Source: Deinococcota bacterium
GTDB taxonomy: Bacteria; Deinococcota; Deinococci; Deinococcales; Trueperaceae
Reading direction: 5' to 3'
NCBI GenBank assembly: GCA_963170125.1
Contig: CAUJFI010000119.1
Location: 1-36,345 of the forward strand
DNA: 36,345 bases
Of the stretch, positions 24,525 through 32,984 are shown in pieces. Each line of letters opens with the position of its first letter. The stretch's first letter is position 1. Both the position numbers and the translations under genes were made by a program. The notes under the pieces were generated by a model, which was given only the letters and a program-made list of their open reading frames with translations, was not told where the DNA came from and made no database searches.

Positions 24525-27425
24525 TCACGCGACCCGCCCCAGCCCGAAGGCTTTGCCGACCTGCCCGACGAGCAGGGGCGCGAGGCCGGCCGCCGCGGCG
24601 AGCAGCCACCCCGTCGGCGGCAGCGGCTCCAGCTGCAAGACGAGGCGCAGGGGCGGCAGCGCCGCGGCCACCAACACGAGCACCGTACAGCCTAGCGTCG
24701 CAGCCCACACCCAGGGGTTGCGCGTGAGCTGGTTCCGCAAGACGGGCGTGCCCGGCTCTCGCATGTTGAACACGTGCCAGACCTGACCGAGGGCCAGAGC
24801 GATGAACGCCACGGTCACCGCTTCAGACGCCGTGGCGTCGAGCAGCTCGAGCGCCGCGCCGAAGGCGGCGAGGGTCGAGGCGGTCAGCACGGCGCCGTAG
24901 CCGACGACCGCGCCCCAATGCCGCCTGGCCAGCAGCGCCTCGGTCGCTGGGCGCGGGGGGCGCGACAGTCCGCGTGGGTCGCCGCGCCCGGCGCCGAGCG
25001 CTAGGGCCGGGAAGACGTCCGTCACCAGGTTGATGAAGAGGATCTGGAGCGGCAGGAGCGGGAGCGGGTAGCCCAGCACGGCGGCCAGCCCGACCACCAG
25101 GACCTCGCTGAGGTTGCAAGAGAGCAGGTAGAGGACGAAGGCGCGGACGTTCTCGAACACGATCCGCCCTTCCCTGACGGCCGCGACGATCGTGCCGAAA
25201 GCGTCGTCGAGGAGGACCATGTCGGCGGCCTCACGCGCGACGTCCGTGCCGGCGCGCCCCATCGCCACCCCGATATCGGCCTGGCGCAGCGCGGGGGCGT
25301 CGTTGACGCCGTCACCGGTCATGGCGACCACGTTCCCGGCCCGCTGGTGCAGGGCGATCAGCTCGAGTTTCTGCTCGGGCGCCATGCGGGCGAAGACCGA
25401 GGCGGTCAGCAGTTCGGCCTCACCCGCGGCGCCGGCGGTCAGGCGTTGCGCCATGGTGCTGCCGTCGACTACCCTCCCGGACGCGCCCAGGCCGACGGCC
25501 GCGGCGACGGCGCTCGCCGTTGCCGCCTGGTCGCCCGTGGCCATGACCACGCGGATGCCCGCGGCCCGACAGCGTTCGAGGGCACCCCGCACCTCGGCGC
25601 GCGGCGGGTCGACCAAGCCGACCAGCCCGATGAGCTCCAGGTCGCGGAGCCCCTCCAACCCGGTGCCCACGACCGCCCCGTCGACCTCGGTGGCGCTCCT
25701 GCGCTCGGCCAGCGCCAGCACGCGTAGGCCGCGCGAGGCCAGGGTGCGGTTGCGCTCCAGCCACCGCTCGCGCGCGGCGGGGTCGAGCGACGACGACCGG
25801 CCGTCGGCCAGCGTGGTGGACGCGGCGACGACCGCCCCGGGCGCCCCCTTGACGATCTGCCACGCGCCGGAGACGTCGGGACGGTCGTCCGCGCCACGCG
25901 CTGGAGGCGCGTCTCCCTCGCCCCGTTCGCCAGCGAGCCGATGGGTGGTGGCCATGACGCGCGTGTCCGGGTCGAACGCTTCCTGGCGCAGCTCGGGGTG
26001 GCGCGCCAGGAGCTCGGAGCGCTCCAGGCCGACCGCCCTCGCGGCGCGCAGCAGCGCCAGCTCCAGCGGGTCGCCCACCCCACCGTCGTGCGCCTGGGGT
26101 TCCTCTGGCGTCCCCTGAGGGGAGGGCAGTTCGGCCGTCACGCAGAGCGCCGCGGCCGCGAGGGCGTGCCGCAGCTGCTCGCCAAGGCGGCGCTCGCCCC
26201 CAGTGGCAAGGTGCGGGTCGCCGGGGCCGTCCGTTCCGCCGGCAGCGACAGCGCCGGTCGGACCGCCGGCTCCGAACCCCACCTCGCCGGCGGGCAGCCA
26301 GACGCTCGCGACCGCCATGCGGTTCTCCGTCAGCGTTCCCGTCTTGTCCGTGATGATCACGCTCGTGGCACCCAGGGTCTCCACGGCGGCCAGTCGGTTG
26401 ACGAGGGCGTTGCGCCGCGCCATGCGCCTGACGCCCTGGGCCAGCGTCAAGGTCGCGATGATGGGCAGCCCTTCCGGCACGGTGGCCACCGCCAAGGCGA
26501 TGGCCGTCTCGAGGAGGACGAGCCACTCCTTGCCGCTGCCAAGGCCGGTCAGCGTGACGAGGGCGGCGACGGCGAGGGTCAGCCACACGAGGCGGTGCGC
26601 GAGGCCGTCCAGGCGTCTCTCCAGGGGCGTGCCGCCGTCCGAACCCGGGGCCCGGGCGGCAGCGACGAGCCGACTGATGCGGCCGAGCTCCGTAACCATG
26701 CCCGTCGCCACGACCACCGCCTCGCCGCCGCCGCGGGTCACGGCCGTGCCCTTGTACAGCATCGACGACCGCTCCGGCAGCGGCGCGCTGACCGCCACCG
26801 CGGCGGGCTCCTTGGGTACGGGCACAGACTCGCCCGTTAGGCTCGACTCGTCGGCCTCGAGCCTGCTGCCTTTGAGGACGCGCGCGTCGGCGCTCACGAC
26901 GTCGCCCCCCTCGACGAGGAGGATGTCGCCGGGGACGAGGTCCTCGGCGGGGACGGTCTGGAGCCTGCCGGCGCGCCTGACCCTGGCGTGTGCGGTCCCC
27001 AGCCGCTTCAGCGCCTCGACCGAGCGCACCGCGCGTAGCTCCGTCACGAAACCTATCAGGGCGTTCAGGACGAGCACGACAAGGACCGCGACCGCCTCGG
27101 GCACCTGGCCGAAGTACGCGGAAAGGCCGGCGGCGACGGCCAGCAGCGCGACGAGCACGGACTTGAACTGCGCTACCAGCACGGCGACGGCGGACCGCCG
27201 ACGCCCTACGTCGAGGACGTTAGCGCCGAAGCGGCGCCCCGATGCCTCCACCGCGTCTGGCCCGAGCCCGAGTGCCGGATCGACACCGAACCGCGCCAGC
27301 GACCGCTCCGGCGCCTCGGCCCAGGGGGCGTCGGCCCGCCCTTCGGGAGGGGGACCGTCCCCGGCGGCCGACAGACGCTCCCCCCGCTTTCCTCTCGTAG
27401 TGGCCTTCTCCGTGGGCGCGCCCAT
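24525..27425 (-). CDS. P2A-type cation-transporting ATPase, probably Ca2+
   Basis: A 966-residue P-type ATPase in the order N-tail, A domain (SLTGES), TM4 (VATVPEGLPI), phosphorylation site DKTGTLT at about residue 358, nucleotide-binding KGAP, hinge MTGDGVNDAPAL and six C-terminal membrane helices. Residues that bind Ca2+ in SERCA are matched: TM4 PEGLP Glu, TM5 CNLSE (Asn and Glu), TM6 NLVTD (Asn, Thr, Asp). The TM8 Glu is not evident (the segment reads ALALGQVWHVFN), so perhaps one ion per cycle, as in some bacterial pumps. The first 35 residues are polar. ATG 27425 lies 8 nt after TAACGT. It is the gene after the AAA ATPase on the same strand. Confidence 0.9.
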   Translation of the reverse strand: MGAPTEKATTRGKRGERLSAAGDGPPPEGRADAPWAEAPERSLARFGVDPALGLGPDAVEASGRRFGANVLDVGRRRSAVAVLVAQFKSVLVALLAVAAGLSAYFGQVPEAVAVLVVLVLNALIGFVTELRAVRSVEALKRLGTAHARVRRAGRLQTVPAEDLVPGDILLVEGGDVVSADARVLKGSRLEADESSLTGESVPVPKEPAAVAVSAPLPERSSMLYKGTAVTRGGGEAVVVATGMVTELGRISRLVAAARAPGSDGGTPLERRLDGLAHRLVWLTLAVAALVTLTGLGSGKEWLVLLETAIALAVATVPEGLPIIATLTLAQGVRRMARRNALVNRLAAVETLGATSVIITDKTGTLTENRMAVASVWLPAGEVGFGAGGPTGAVAAGGTDGPGDPHLATGGERRLGEQLRHALAAAALCVTAELPSPQGTPEEPQAHDGGVGDPLELALLRAARAVGLERSELLARHPELRQEAFDPDTRVMATTHRLAGERGEGDAPPARGADDRPDVSGAWQIVKGAPGAVVAASTTLADGRSSSLDPAARERWLERNRTLASRGLRVLALAERRSATEVDGAVVGTGLEGLRDLELIGLVGLVDPPRAEVRGALERCRAAGIRVVMATGDQAATASAVAAAVGLGASGRVVDGSTMAQRLTAGAAGEAELLTASVFARMAPEQKLELIALHQRAGNVVAMTGDGVNDAPALRQADIGVAMGRAGTDVAREAADMVLLDDAFGTIVAAVREGRIVFENVRAFVLYLLSCNLSEVLVVGLAAVLGYPLPLLPLQILFINLVTDVFPALALGAGRGDPRGLSRPPRPATEALLARRHWGAVVGYGAVLTASTLAAFGAALELLDATASEAVTVAFIALALGQVWHVFNMREPGTPVLRNQLTRNPWVWAATLGCTVLVLVAAALPPLRLVLQLEPLPPTGWLLAAAAGLAPLLVGQVGKAFGLGRVA

Positions 27426-27433
27426 TGAACAAG

Positions 27434-27439
27434 ACGTTA
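27434..27439 (-). promoter_or_regulatory. -10 box of P-ATPase gene
   Basis: Minus strand TAACGT, 8 nt before ATG at 27425. The same hexamer is used by scpA. Confidence 0.45.
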
Positions 27440-27498
27440 CCGCCGGGCAACCCCGTTCCAGAAGTGACGACAGACCCGCGAGCTAGCCGCGCACGTCC

Positions 27499-28749
27499 TC
27501 AGAGCCCGCTCAGCAGGGTGTCGACGAACTGCCTCGCGGCCCGCCCGGAGTAGCCGTTGTTCCACTCGGCGAAGCGGAGGGCCAGCTCGTCCAGCTCGGT
27601 ATCCTTCGCTCCGACGCCCGACTCGGCGGCCAGGGCGCGCACGACCTCGAGGTAGGCGCGCTGGTCGGCCGCCGGGAAAGTGATCACGAGCCCGAAGCGG
27701 TCGGCGAGCGCGAGGCGCTCGTGGTGGGTGTCCCAGGCGTGCACGTCGTCGTCCAGCGGGTCGGGCCGATCGCGCAACCGCTCGCGGACGAGGTGCCGGC
27801 GGTTCGACGTGGCGTAGAGGGCGACGTTCTCTGGCCGGTGCGTCACGCCGCCCTCGAGTAGGCTCTTGAGCGGCCGGTACCGCCCGTCGTCCGCCTCGAA
27901 GGCCAGGTCGTCGACGAAGAGCACGAACCCGAGCGGCTGCGGCCTCAGCAGCTCGACGAGCTCCGGCAGGGAGTCGAGCTGCTCGGGCTGCAGCTCCACG
28001 AGGCGCAGGCCGCCCTCGGCGTAACGCCGAGCGAGCCCGCGCACGGCCGTCGACTTGCCGCTCCCCCGCGCGCCGTAGAGGAGGCAGTCGTTGGCTCGGC
28101 CACCGGCCAGGAGCGTCTCCGTGTTCCGGGCCAGGGAGCCGAGCGGACCTTCCAGCCCCACCAGCGTGGCCCAGTCGGGCAGGTCGGGGTGCAGCACGGG
28201 CTCGAGCCTCCCGGAGCGCCACCGCGTCACGGCATGAAGCGCCACCGGGCCGCTGCCGACGGTGCCGAGCAGGTCGAGGTAGACGGCGCTCGGGGCGGCC
28301 TCCCCGGTGGCCGTCAACGCCTCTGCCAGCCTGGCGACGTGGGTCGCGGCCCACGGTTCCAGCCGCCCCTCGGCGAGCTCGGAGAGGTGAGGAGCGGTGC
28401 CCCCGCCGCCGTGGCTGCCGGCGGAACGGGCCGCGGCGCCAGCCCGGCGCACCACGTCGGCCACGCGCGCGAGCTCGCGCCGCACCAAGGCGGCGAGCCC
28501 GCCTGGGAGCGGTCGCCCGGCGTACTCGGCCAACACGGAGCGCCCGGAGAGAAGGTCGGTGGCGGCGGCGGTGGCGGGGTCGGCGTGGCCGGCGACCGCC
28601 AGCGCCACGGCCAGGTCGAGGGTGAGCTCGTCGGCGCGTCCGCCCGCGGCCCCGGCGTGGCGGCTCAGGGCCTCCAGGGGCGCCCACCACGGCGCGTTCA
28701 TCAGGTCGGGGAACAACGAGCCGGTGGGAGGACGGACGTCTGTCGGCAT
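27499..28749 (-). CDS. DUF815-family AAA+ ATPase
   Basis: A 416-residue protein. The C-terminal half is an AAA+ module: Walker A LLYGARGSGKST at about residue 228, Walker B FVLFVDDLAFE at about 279, the sensor-1-like YATSNRRHLVRERL and the DRFGLVITFPAADQRAYLEV segment are the pattern of DUF815 (COG2607), ATPases of unknown function. The N-terminal half is helical and Ala-rich. The start ATG shares a base with the patatin stop (TGATG), so it is translationally coupled to that gene. About 73 nt later comes the P-ATPase. Partner and substrate are unknown. Confidence 0.9.
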   Translation of the reverse strand: MPTDVRPPTGSLFPDLMNAPWWAPLEALSRHAGAAGGRADELTLDLAVALAVAGHADPATAAATDLLSGRSVLAEYAGRPLPGGLAALVRRELARVADVVRRAGAAARSAGSHGGGGTAPHLSELAEGRLEPWAATHVARLAEALTATGEAAPSAVYLDLLGTVGSGPVALHAVTRWRSGRLEPVLHPDLPDWATLVGLEGPLGSLARNTETLLAGGRANDCLLYGARGSGKSTAVRGLARRYAEGGLRLVELQPEQLDSLPELVELLRPQPLGFVLFVDDLAFEADDGRYRPLKSLLEGGVTHRPENVALYATSNRRHLVRERLRDRPDPLDDDVHAWDTHHERLALADRFGLVITFPAADQRAYLEVVRALAAESGVGAKDTELDELALRFAEWNNGYSGRAARQFVDTLLSGL

Positions 28750-29660
28750 CAGGGCAAGGCTACCCCGGTGGGCTCGGGGGCGGGCTCGGCGCAGAAACCG
28801 TTCGCGAGCAGGTCGCGCATGGCCCTCTCCCCCGCCCGGACGGCGTCAGGCGACCTGTGGAAGTCCCACCAGGAGATTTGCGGCTCCACTCGAAGGAGCT
28901 CGGCGTCCCCCGGCACCCGCAACCCGCGGCTGTAGGAGCCGAGCGAGATGGTGAGCCCGCGGTAGATCTGACCGATCGGACCGCGCGGCGTCACCCGCTC
29001 GCCGTGCGCGAGGAAGGCGCGACCGAAGGGCGTGACGTTGAAAGCGCGGATGGCCCTCACCACCTTGGAGCTGCGCACGTCGACCCCAGCGTGCACGCCG
29101 AGCTTGCGTACCCCGTCCCGGGCCGCGAGGGTCGAGAACGGCACGGGCTCGACGAAACCGCCGTCGATGAGCCACCGGCCCCGCCACGGCACCGGGGCGA
29201 AGAGCCCGGGCAAGGCGCAGCTCGCCCGGACCGCGTCCGCCAGCGAGCCGCTGTCCACGATGACGAGCTCACCGGTCGCGAGGTCGGTCGTGGCCACCGC
29301 CAGCGGGACGTTCAGGTCCTCGAACGTGGCTCCGAAGAAGAACTTCCTGTCGAGCCAGTCCCGCAGGCGCCTGCCGTGCACGACTGCGCCGCGGTGTAGC
29401 CCGAAGTCGATCGCCTGGCGCCAGACCTCGCCGATGTCCTGGGTGCGCACGACGCGCTCGAGCTCGTACGCGTTACCGCACAAGGCGTAGAGGGCGGCGA
29501 TGACGGCGCCGAACGACGTGCCACCGAGCATGGTGGGGCGCGTGCCGTTGTCGTCAAGGGCCTTGAGCACCCCGATGTGCACCAGCCCGCGCGCCGTGCC
29601 GCCCCCGAGGGCGATGGCGACCCCCCCAGGCCTCCCCGGAGCGCTCGGCTGTCCGTACAT
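28749..29660 (-). CDS. Patatin-like phospholipase
   Basis: A 303-residue serine acyl hydrolase with a Ser-Asp dyad. Oxyanion loop GGGTARG is at 19-25, nucleophile elbow GTSFG with Ser49, and the catalytic Asp in DGGF at about 166. It resembles the RssA/YchK type of bacterial patatin proteins, which act on lipids or bind regulators. No signal peptide, so presumably cytoplasmic or membrane-associated. ATG 29660 lies exactly 6 nt after TACCAT. First gene of a minus-strand set with the DUF815 ATPase; divergent from dnaX. Confidence 0.92.
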   Translation of the reverse strand: MYGQPSAPGRPGGVAIALGGGTARGLVHIGVLKALDDNGTRPTMLGGTSFGAVIAALYALCGNAYELERVVRTQDIGEVWRQAIDFGLHRGAVVHGRRLRDWLDRKFFFGATFEDLNVPLAVATTDLATGELVIVDSGSLADAVRASCALPGLFAPVPWRGRWLIDGGFVEPVPFSTLAARDGVRKLGVHAGVDVRSSKVVRAIRAFNVTPFGRAFLAHGERVTPRGPIGQIYRGLTISLGSYSRGLRVPGDAELLRVEPQISWWDFHRSPDAVRAGERAMRDLLANGFCAEPAPEPTGVALP

Positions 29661-29666
29661 GCGCGA

Positions 29667-29672
29667 ATGGTA
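29667..29672 (-). promoter_or_regulatory. -10 box of leaderless patatin gene
   Basis: Minus strand TACCAT, 6 nt before ATG at 29660, with a poor CTGCCG at the -35 position (17-nt spacer). Confidence 0.55.
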
Positions 29673-29747
29673 CTACCCCGACCGCAGGCCGGCAGCGAGC
29701 CCGGGAACCGGCTCGCGGGCGGGGCGATGGTAGATTCTTGAAGCGAG

Positions 29748-31304
29748 ATGTCGGCTCTCTACCAACGCGCGCGGCCCGTAACGTTCGAAGAGGTCGTCGG
29801 CCAGGACCACGTCAAGGACGTGCTCACCGCCGCGATCCGCCGCGGGCGCGTCGGCCACGCGTACCTCTTCTCCGGGCCGCGCGGCGTCGGCAAGACGACG
29901 AGCGCGCGCCTCCTGGCGATGGCGGTCAACTGCGAGGCCGGGGAGGGCGAACGTCCGTGCGGCGTATGCGAGTCGTGCCGCCTCGTCCAGGCCGGCAGCC
30001 ACCCGGACGTGATCGAGCTGGACGCCGCCTCGAACAACTCCGTCGACGACGTGCGCGAGCTGCGGGAGCGGACCCTGCTCTCCAGCCTCAGGGGCGGCAC
30101 GCGCGTGTGGATCCTCGACGAGGCCCACATGCTGAGCAAGGCCGCCGCGAACGCGCTGCTCAAGACGCTCGAGGAGCCGCCGCCGAGCCTGCTGTTCGTG
30201 CTCGCCACCACCGAGCCGGAGCGGCTGCCGCCCACCGTGCTGTCACGGTGTCAGCACTTCCGCTTCAGGCGCCTGACCGACGCGGAGATCGTCGGCAAGC
30301 TGGCGCGGCTCAGCGCCGCCGCCGGGGTGGCGGCGGAGACGTCGGCGCTCCAGCTCGTGGCGCGGAGCGCCGACGGCGGCATGCGCGACGCCGAGTCGCT
30401 CCTCGACAGGCTCCTCGCCGGCGGCGAGTCGATCACGCTGCGACGCGCGGAGGACGCCCTCGGACTGCCTCCGCATGAGCGCCTGAGGGCCATGGCGGGA
30501 GCGCTCGCCGAGGGCGACCTGCAGGGGCTGCTCGAGCAGGCATCCGTCCTTTACCGCGCGGGGTTCGCGCCGCGCACGCTCGCCGAGCAACTGGCGCGCA
30601 CGCTGCGAGACGCGTTGCACGCTCGCCTCGGGGGAACGCCGTGGCTCGAGCTCGGCGAGGACGACCTCCTGCGCCTGCTGCACGCGCTCGACGACGAGCA
30701 GGAGCGGTTCGTGCGCCACGACGACCTCTACTCGCTGGAGGTAGCGCTCATCAAGGCGCGTAACGCACTGCGCGGCAACGTTCCGGCGGCCTTCGCCGCC
30801 AGGCCGGCGTCGGACGAGCTACCCGCCTCCGCCGGGACCGGCGCCGTCCCGCAGGCGCCCGCGCCCCAGGTCCCCGTAGCGCGAAGCGCCACGGCTCAGG
30901 CCGGGCGAGCGCCCGAGGAACCGGCGCCGGTCGACCGGCCGCCGGACGAGCGCGCGCCGGGCGACGCCCGAGCGACGGCGCCGGCCCAGCCGAGGCGGGC
31001 CGCCGAACCGATCGACGCCGCGGACGCCGGGCCCAAGCAGCCCGAGCGCCCCCAGGGCGAAACGAGCCTCTCCTGGCACGCCGTGCGCAGCAAGGCCGAC
31101 GTGCGGCTCAAGGCGTTCCTGGCGCCGGCGCGGGTCGAGATCGTCGGCAGGACCGTCCGTATCGCCTATCCCGACGCCAACGAGTTCCACCACAAACAGC
31201 TCCTGATGCGCCTCGAGGAGCTGAGGGCCCTCGTGACCGACGTCGCGGGCGCCGCCTTCGAGATCGAAGTCGACGGGCCGGGCGGTGGTCCAAAAAAAGT
31301 CTGA
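29748..31304 (+). CDS. dnaX: DNA polymerase III gamma/tau subunit, zero-frame (gamma-like) product
   Basis: Clamp-loader ATPase subunit. The 518-residue zero-frame product has Walker A GPRGVGKT at 43-50, zinc cysteines 62, 71, 74 and 77, Walker B DEAH at 124-127, the SRC arginine-finger motif at 166-168, domain III, a Pro/Ala-rich linker (about 350-425) and a C-terminal domain starting SWHAVRSKADVRLKAFL that looks like the polymerase-binding domain of other DnaX proteins. Translation ends with Lys-Lys-Val just after an A7 run, and the -1 frame continues for 215 codons (see the next entries). A TAGATT box is 11 nt before ATG, so the leader is very short. It is followed by ybaB and recR, a widely conserved order. 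Confidence 0.95.
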   Translation: MSALYQRARPVTFEEVVGQDHVKDVLTAAIRRGRVGHAYLFSGPRGVGKTTSARLLAMAVNCEAGEGERPCGVCESCRLVQAGSHPDVIELDAASNNSVDDVRELRERTLLSSLRGGTRVWILDEAHMLSKAAANALLKTLEEPPPSLLFVLATTEPERLPPTVLSRCQHFRFRRLTDAEIVGKLARLSAAAGVAAETSALQLVARSADGGMRDAESLLDRLLAGGESITLRRAEDALGLPPHERLRAMAGALAEGDLQGLLEQASVLYRAGFAPRTLAEQLARTLRDALHARLGGTPWLELGEDDLLRLLHALDDEQERFVRHDDLYSLEVALIKARNALRGNVPAAFAARPASDELPASAGTGAVPQAPAPQVPVARSATAQAGRAPEEPAPVDRPPDERAPGDARATAPAQPRRAAEPIDAADAGPKQPERPQGETSLSWHAVRSKADVRLKAFLAPARVEIVGRTVRIAYPDANEFHHKQLLMRLEELRALVTDVAGAAFEIEVDGPGGGPKKV

Positions 31305-31326
31305 CGGAGCGCGTACCGACCGCTCC
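31292..31326 (+). promoter_or_regulatory. Probable -1 frameshift signal in dnaX
   Basis: Zero-frame codons read CCA AAA AAA GTC TGA. The last A of CCA plus AAA AAA forms the slippery heptamer A AAA AAA (31292-31298) in correct phase. After a 7-nt spacer comes a 6-bp hairpin, GGAGCG (31306-31311) with CGCTCC (31321-31326) and a 9-nt loop. The zero-frame stop TGA is at 31302-31304. I noticed no other A or T run this long in the window, and AAA for Lys is unusual in such GC-rich genes. A weak SD-like element may precede it. Confidence 0.75.
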
Positions 31327-31945
31327 ACCGCAGCCACCGCCAATAGAAGAGCCACGCTCTGACGCCCGCGCGCCGGGCCCCGGCGAGGTAGCGGCGCTGG
31401 ACCCCGCACCGCCCGCCGCGCCGCAGCCGACGGCCCCGGCGACGCCTGAGCCGCCCGCGCTGGCCGCCGCGCCGCGCGCGATCGAGGACTTCATCCCGGA
31501 AGACGTCCAGTCGTCGTTCGGCGGCGCCACCGGCGACCTGTGGTCGGACTCCGCCGAGTCGGTCTCCGACCAAGGCGAGGTCGCTCCAGCGGCCACGGCA
31601 GGCGACCGGCCGGACACCGCAGCACAGGCGGCCGATGTCAAGGCGCGCCGGGACGCGCGCCCCGAACGCCGTGCCCCGCTCGGGCGGGGCGGCGACGTGC
31701 GGCGCGGCAAGGGCGCCGCCCGCGCCACCCCCGCGTCCCCGACGCACGTCGCCAGCGACACGGTGCAGGGTAGGGCCTTCGCCAGGCTGCAGGAGCTCTT
31801 CCCCGGGCGGGTGCTCGAGGTGAGCCCCCTCAGGCCGGCGGCCGCGATGGGCGAGCAGGCGGAGGAAGCGACTGGAACGAACGAGGAGCGCGGCGCCGGT
31901 TACGATGGCGCCGAAGAGCCGGACCTTCCCGGCAGCGACGAGTGA
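31298..31945 (+). CDS. dnaX: dnaX -1-frame extension (tau-like C-terminus)
   Basis: Continuation of dnaX in the -1 frame after slippage at the A7 run: 215 codons from AGT at 31298 to TGA at 31943-31945, giving a total of about 732 residues. The first 133 codons contain no ATG, GTG or TTG, so it cannot be a free-standing gene in that part, yet codon third positions are mostly G or C as in real genes. It is Pro/Ala-rich and probably flexible at first (starting SLTERVPTAPPQPPPIEEP), then acidic (IEDFIPEDVQSSFGG), then Arg-rich, and ends with a compact-looking motif, TVQGRAFARLQELFPGRVLE, and an acidic tail. The function of the tail is unknown; binding of polymerase or helicase is a guess. Confidence 0.75.
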   Translation, partial: SLTERVPTAPPQPPPIEEPRSDARAPGPGEVAALDPAPPAAPQPTAPATPEPPALAAAPRAIEDFIPEDVQSSFGGATGDLWSDSAESVSDQGEVAPAATAGDRPDTAAQAADVKARRDARPERRAPLGRGGDVRRGKGAARATPASPTHVASDTVQGRAFARLQELFPGRVLEVSPLRPAAAMGEQAEEATGTNEERGAGYDGAEEPDLPGSDE

Positions 31946-32004
31946 CGACCAGGCCGGACGCGCCGCGGGCGCCGTTCGCTAGAAGGGCCGATCGAGGAGA
32001 GACC

Positions 32005-32316
32005 GTGAACATCCAGAAGCTCATGAAAGAAGCGCAGCGCGCTCAGGCGAAGGTGGCGGAGGCGCAGGAGCGGCTCGCGGCCATGACCGTGGAGGGCTCG
32101 GCCGGCGCCGGTCTCGTACGCGTCGAGGCCACCGGCGACGGGACGGTGACGAAGGTCCGCATCGACCAGAAGGTCGTCGACCCGGCGGACGTCGAGATGC
32201 TCGAGGACCTCGTCACGGCGGCCGTCGGCGAGGCGCAACGCCGCGCCAAGGAGCTGCAGGAGCGCGAGATGGGTGCAGCCATGGGCGGCATGCAAGGTCT
32301 GGGAGGCATGTTCTGA
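32005..32316 (+). CDS. ybaB: YbaB/EbfC-family nucleoid-associated protein
   Basis: A 103-residue small dimeric DNA-binding protein. NIQKLMKEAQRAQAKVAEAQ near the start, then VEGSAGAGLVRVEATGDGTV, VRIDQKVVDPADVEMLEDLV and a Met/Gly-rich end (MGAAMGGMQGLGGMF) are standard family features. I choose GTG 32005 because GAGGAGA lies 5-6 nt upstream and the conserved domain begins there; an ATG 63 nt upstream overlaps the dnaX extension and would add a non-conserved Arg/Pro stretch. Located between dnaX and recR as in many bacteria, probably in the same transcript. Confidence 0.95.
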   Translation: MNIQKLMKEAQRAQAKVAEAQERLAAMTVEGSAGAGLVRVEATGDGTVTKVRIDQKVVDPADVEMLEDLVTAAVGEAQRRAKELQEREMGAAMGGMQGLGGMF

Positions 32317-32374
32317 CCCAGCCGTCGCCTGAGCGCGCGGCGGGTCGGCGGCGCGGTCGCGCCGTGAGGAAGGC

Positions 32375-32977
32375 ATGAGCGTTCGCTTCCCGTCCGCGCT
32401 CCTTACCCTGATCCGGGAGCTGGGCCGACTACCGGGCATCGGGCCGAAGAGCGCACAACGCTTGGCCTTCTACCTGTTCAACCGCCCCGAGGAGGAGGTC
32501 CGCGACCTCGCCGAGGCGCTGGTCGGCGCCAAGACCGGCCTGGTGCGCTGTCCGGTGTGCTTCAACGTGATGAGCGCCGGGCAGGAGTGCTGCGCCGTCT
32601 GCTCCGACGCGCGGCGCGACCGCGGGCTCCTCTGCGTCGTCGAGCAGCCGGCCGACCTACTCGCCATCGAGCGCTCGGGTGAGTACGCGGGCCTCTATCA
32701 CGTGCTCCACGGCGCCTTGAGCCCGATGAACGGGGTGGGGCCGGAGCAGTTGACCATCGACACGTTGGGGCGCCGCATGGCGGGCTTGCGCGAGGTCGTG
32801 CTCGCCACTTCCACCACCGTCGAAGGCGAGGCCACGGCGCACTACATCGCGCGCCTGCTCGCGCCGGCCGGCGTGGCCGTGAGCCGCATCGCCTACGGTC
32901 TGCCCGTCGGCGGCGACCTGGAGTACGCCGACGAGGTCACCCTCGGAAGGGCGATCAGCAACCGCCGGCCCGTCTGA
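32375..32977 (+). CDS. recR: Recombination mediator RecR
   Basis: A 200-residue protein that works with RecO (and RecF) to load RecA on SSB-coated DNA; it forms a ring clamp. Helix-hairpin-helix LPGIGPKSAQRLAFYL is at 19-34, the zinc finger uses Cys59, Cys62, Cys72/73 and Cys76 (CPVC...CAVC), and the Toprim domain begins LLCVVEQPADLLAIE with the conserved Glu. The C-terminal Walker-B-like segment (RIAYGLPVGGDLEYADEVTL) is intact. GAGGAAGG precedes the ATG. Full length for the family. Likely the last gene of the dnaX-ybaB-recR operon, since topA has its own strong promoter. Confidence 0.97.
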   Translation: MSVRFPSALLTLIRELGRLPGIGPKSAQRLAFYLFNRPEEEVRDLAEALVGAKTGLVRCPVCFNVMSAGQECCAVCSDARRDRGLLCVVEQPADLLAIERSGEYAGLYHVLHGALSPMNGVGPEQLTIDTLGRRMAGLREVVLATSTTVEGEATAHYIARLLAPAGVAVSRIAYGLPVGGDLEYADEVTLGRAISNRRPV

Positions 32978-32984
32978 AGCGCCC

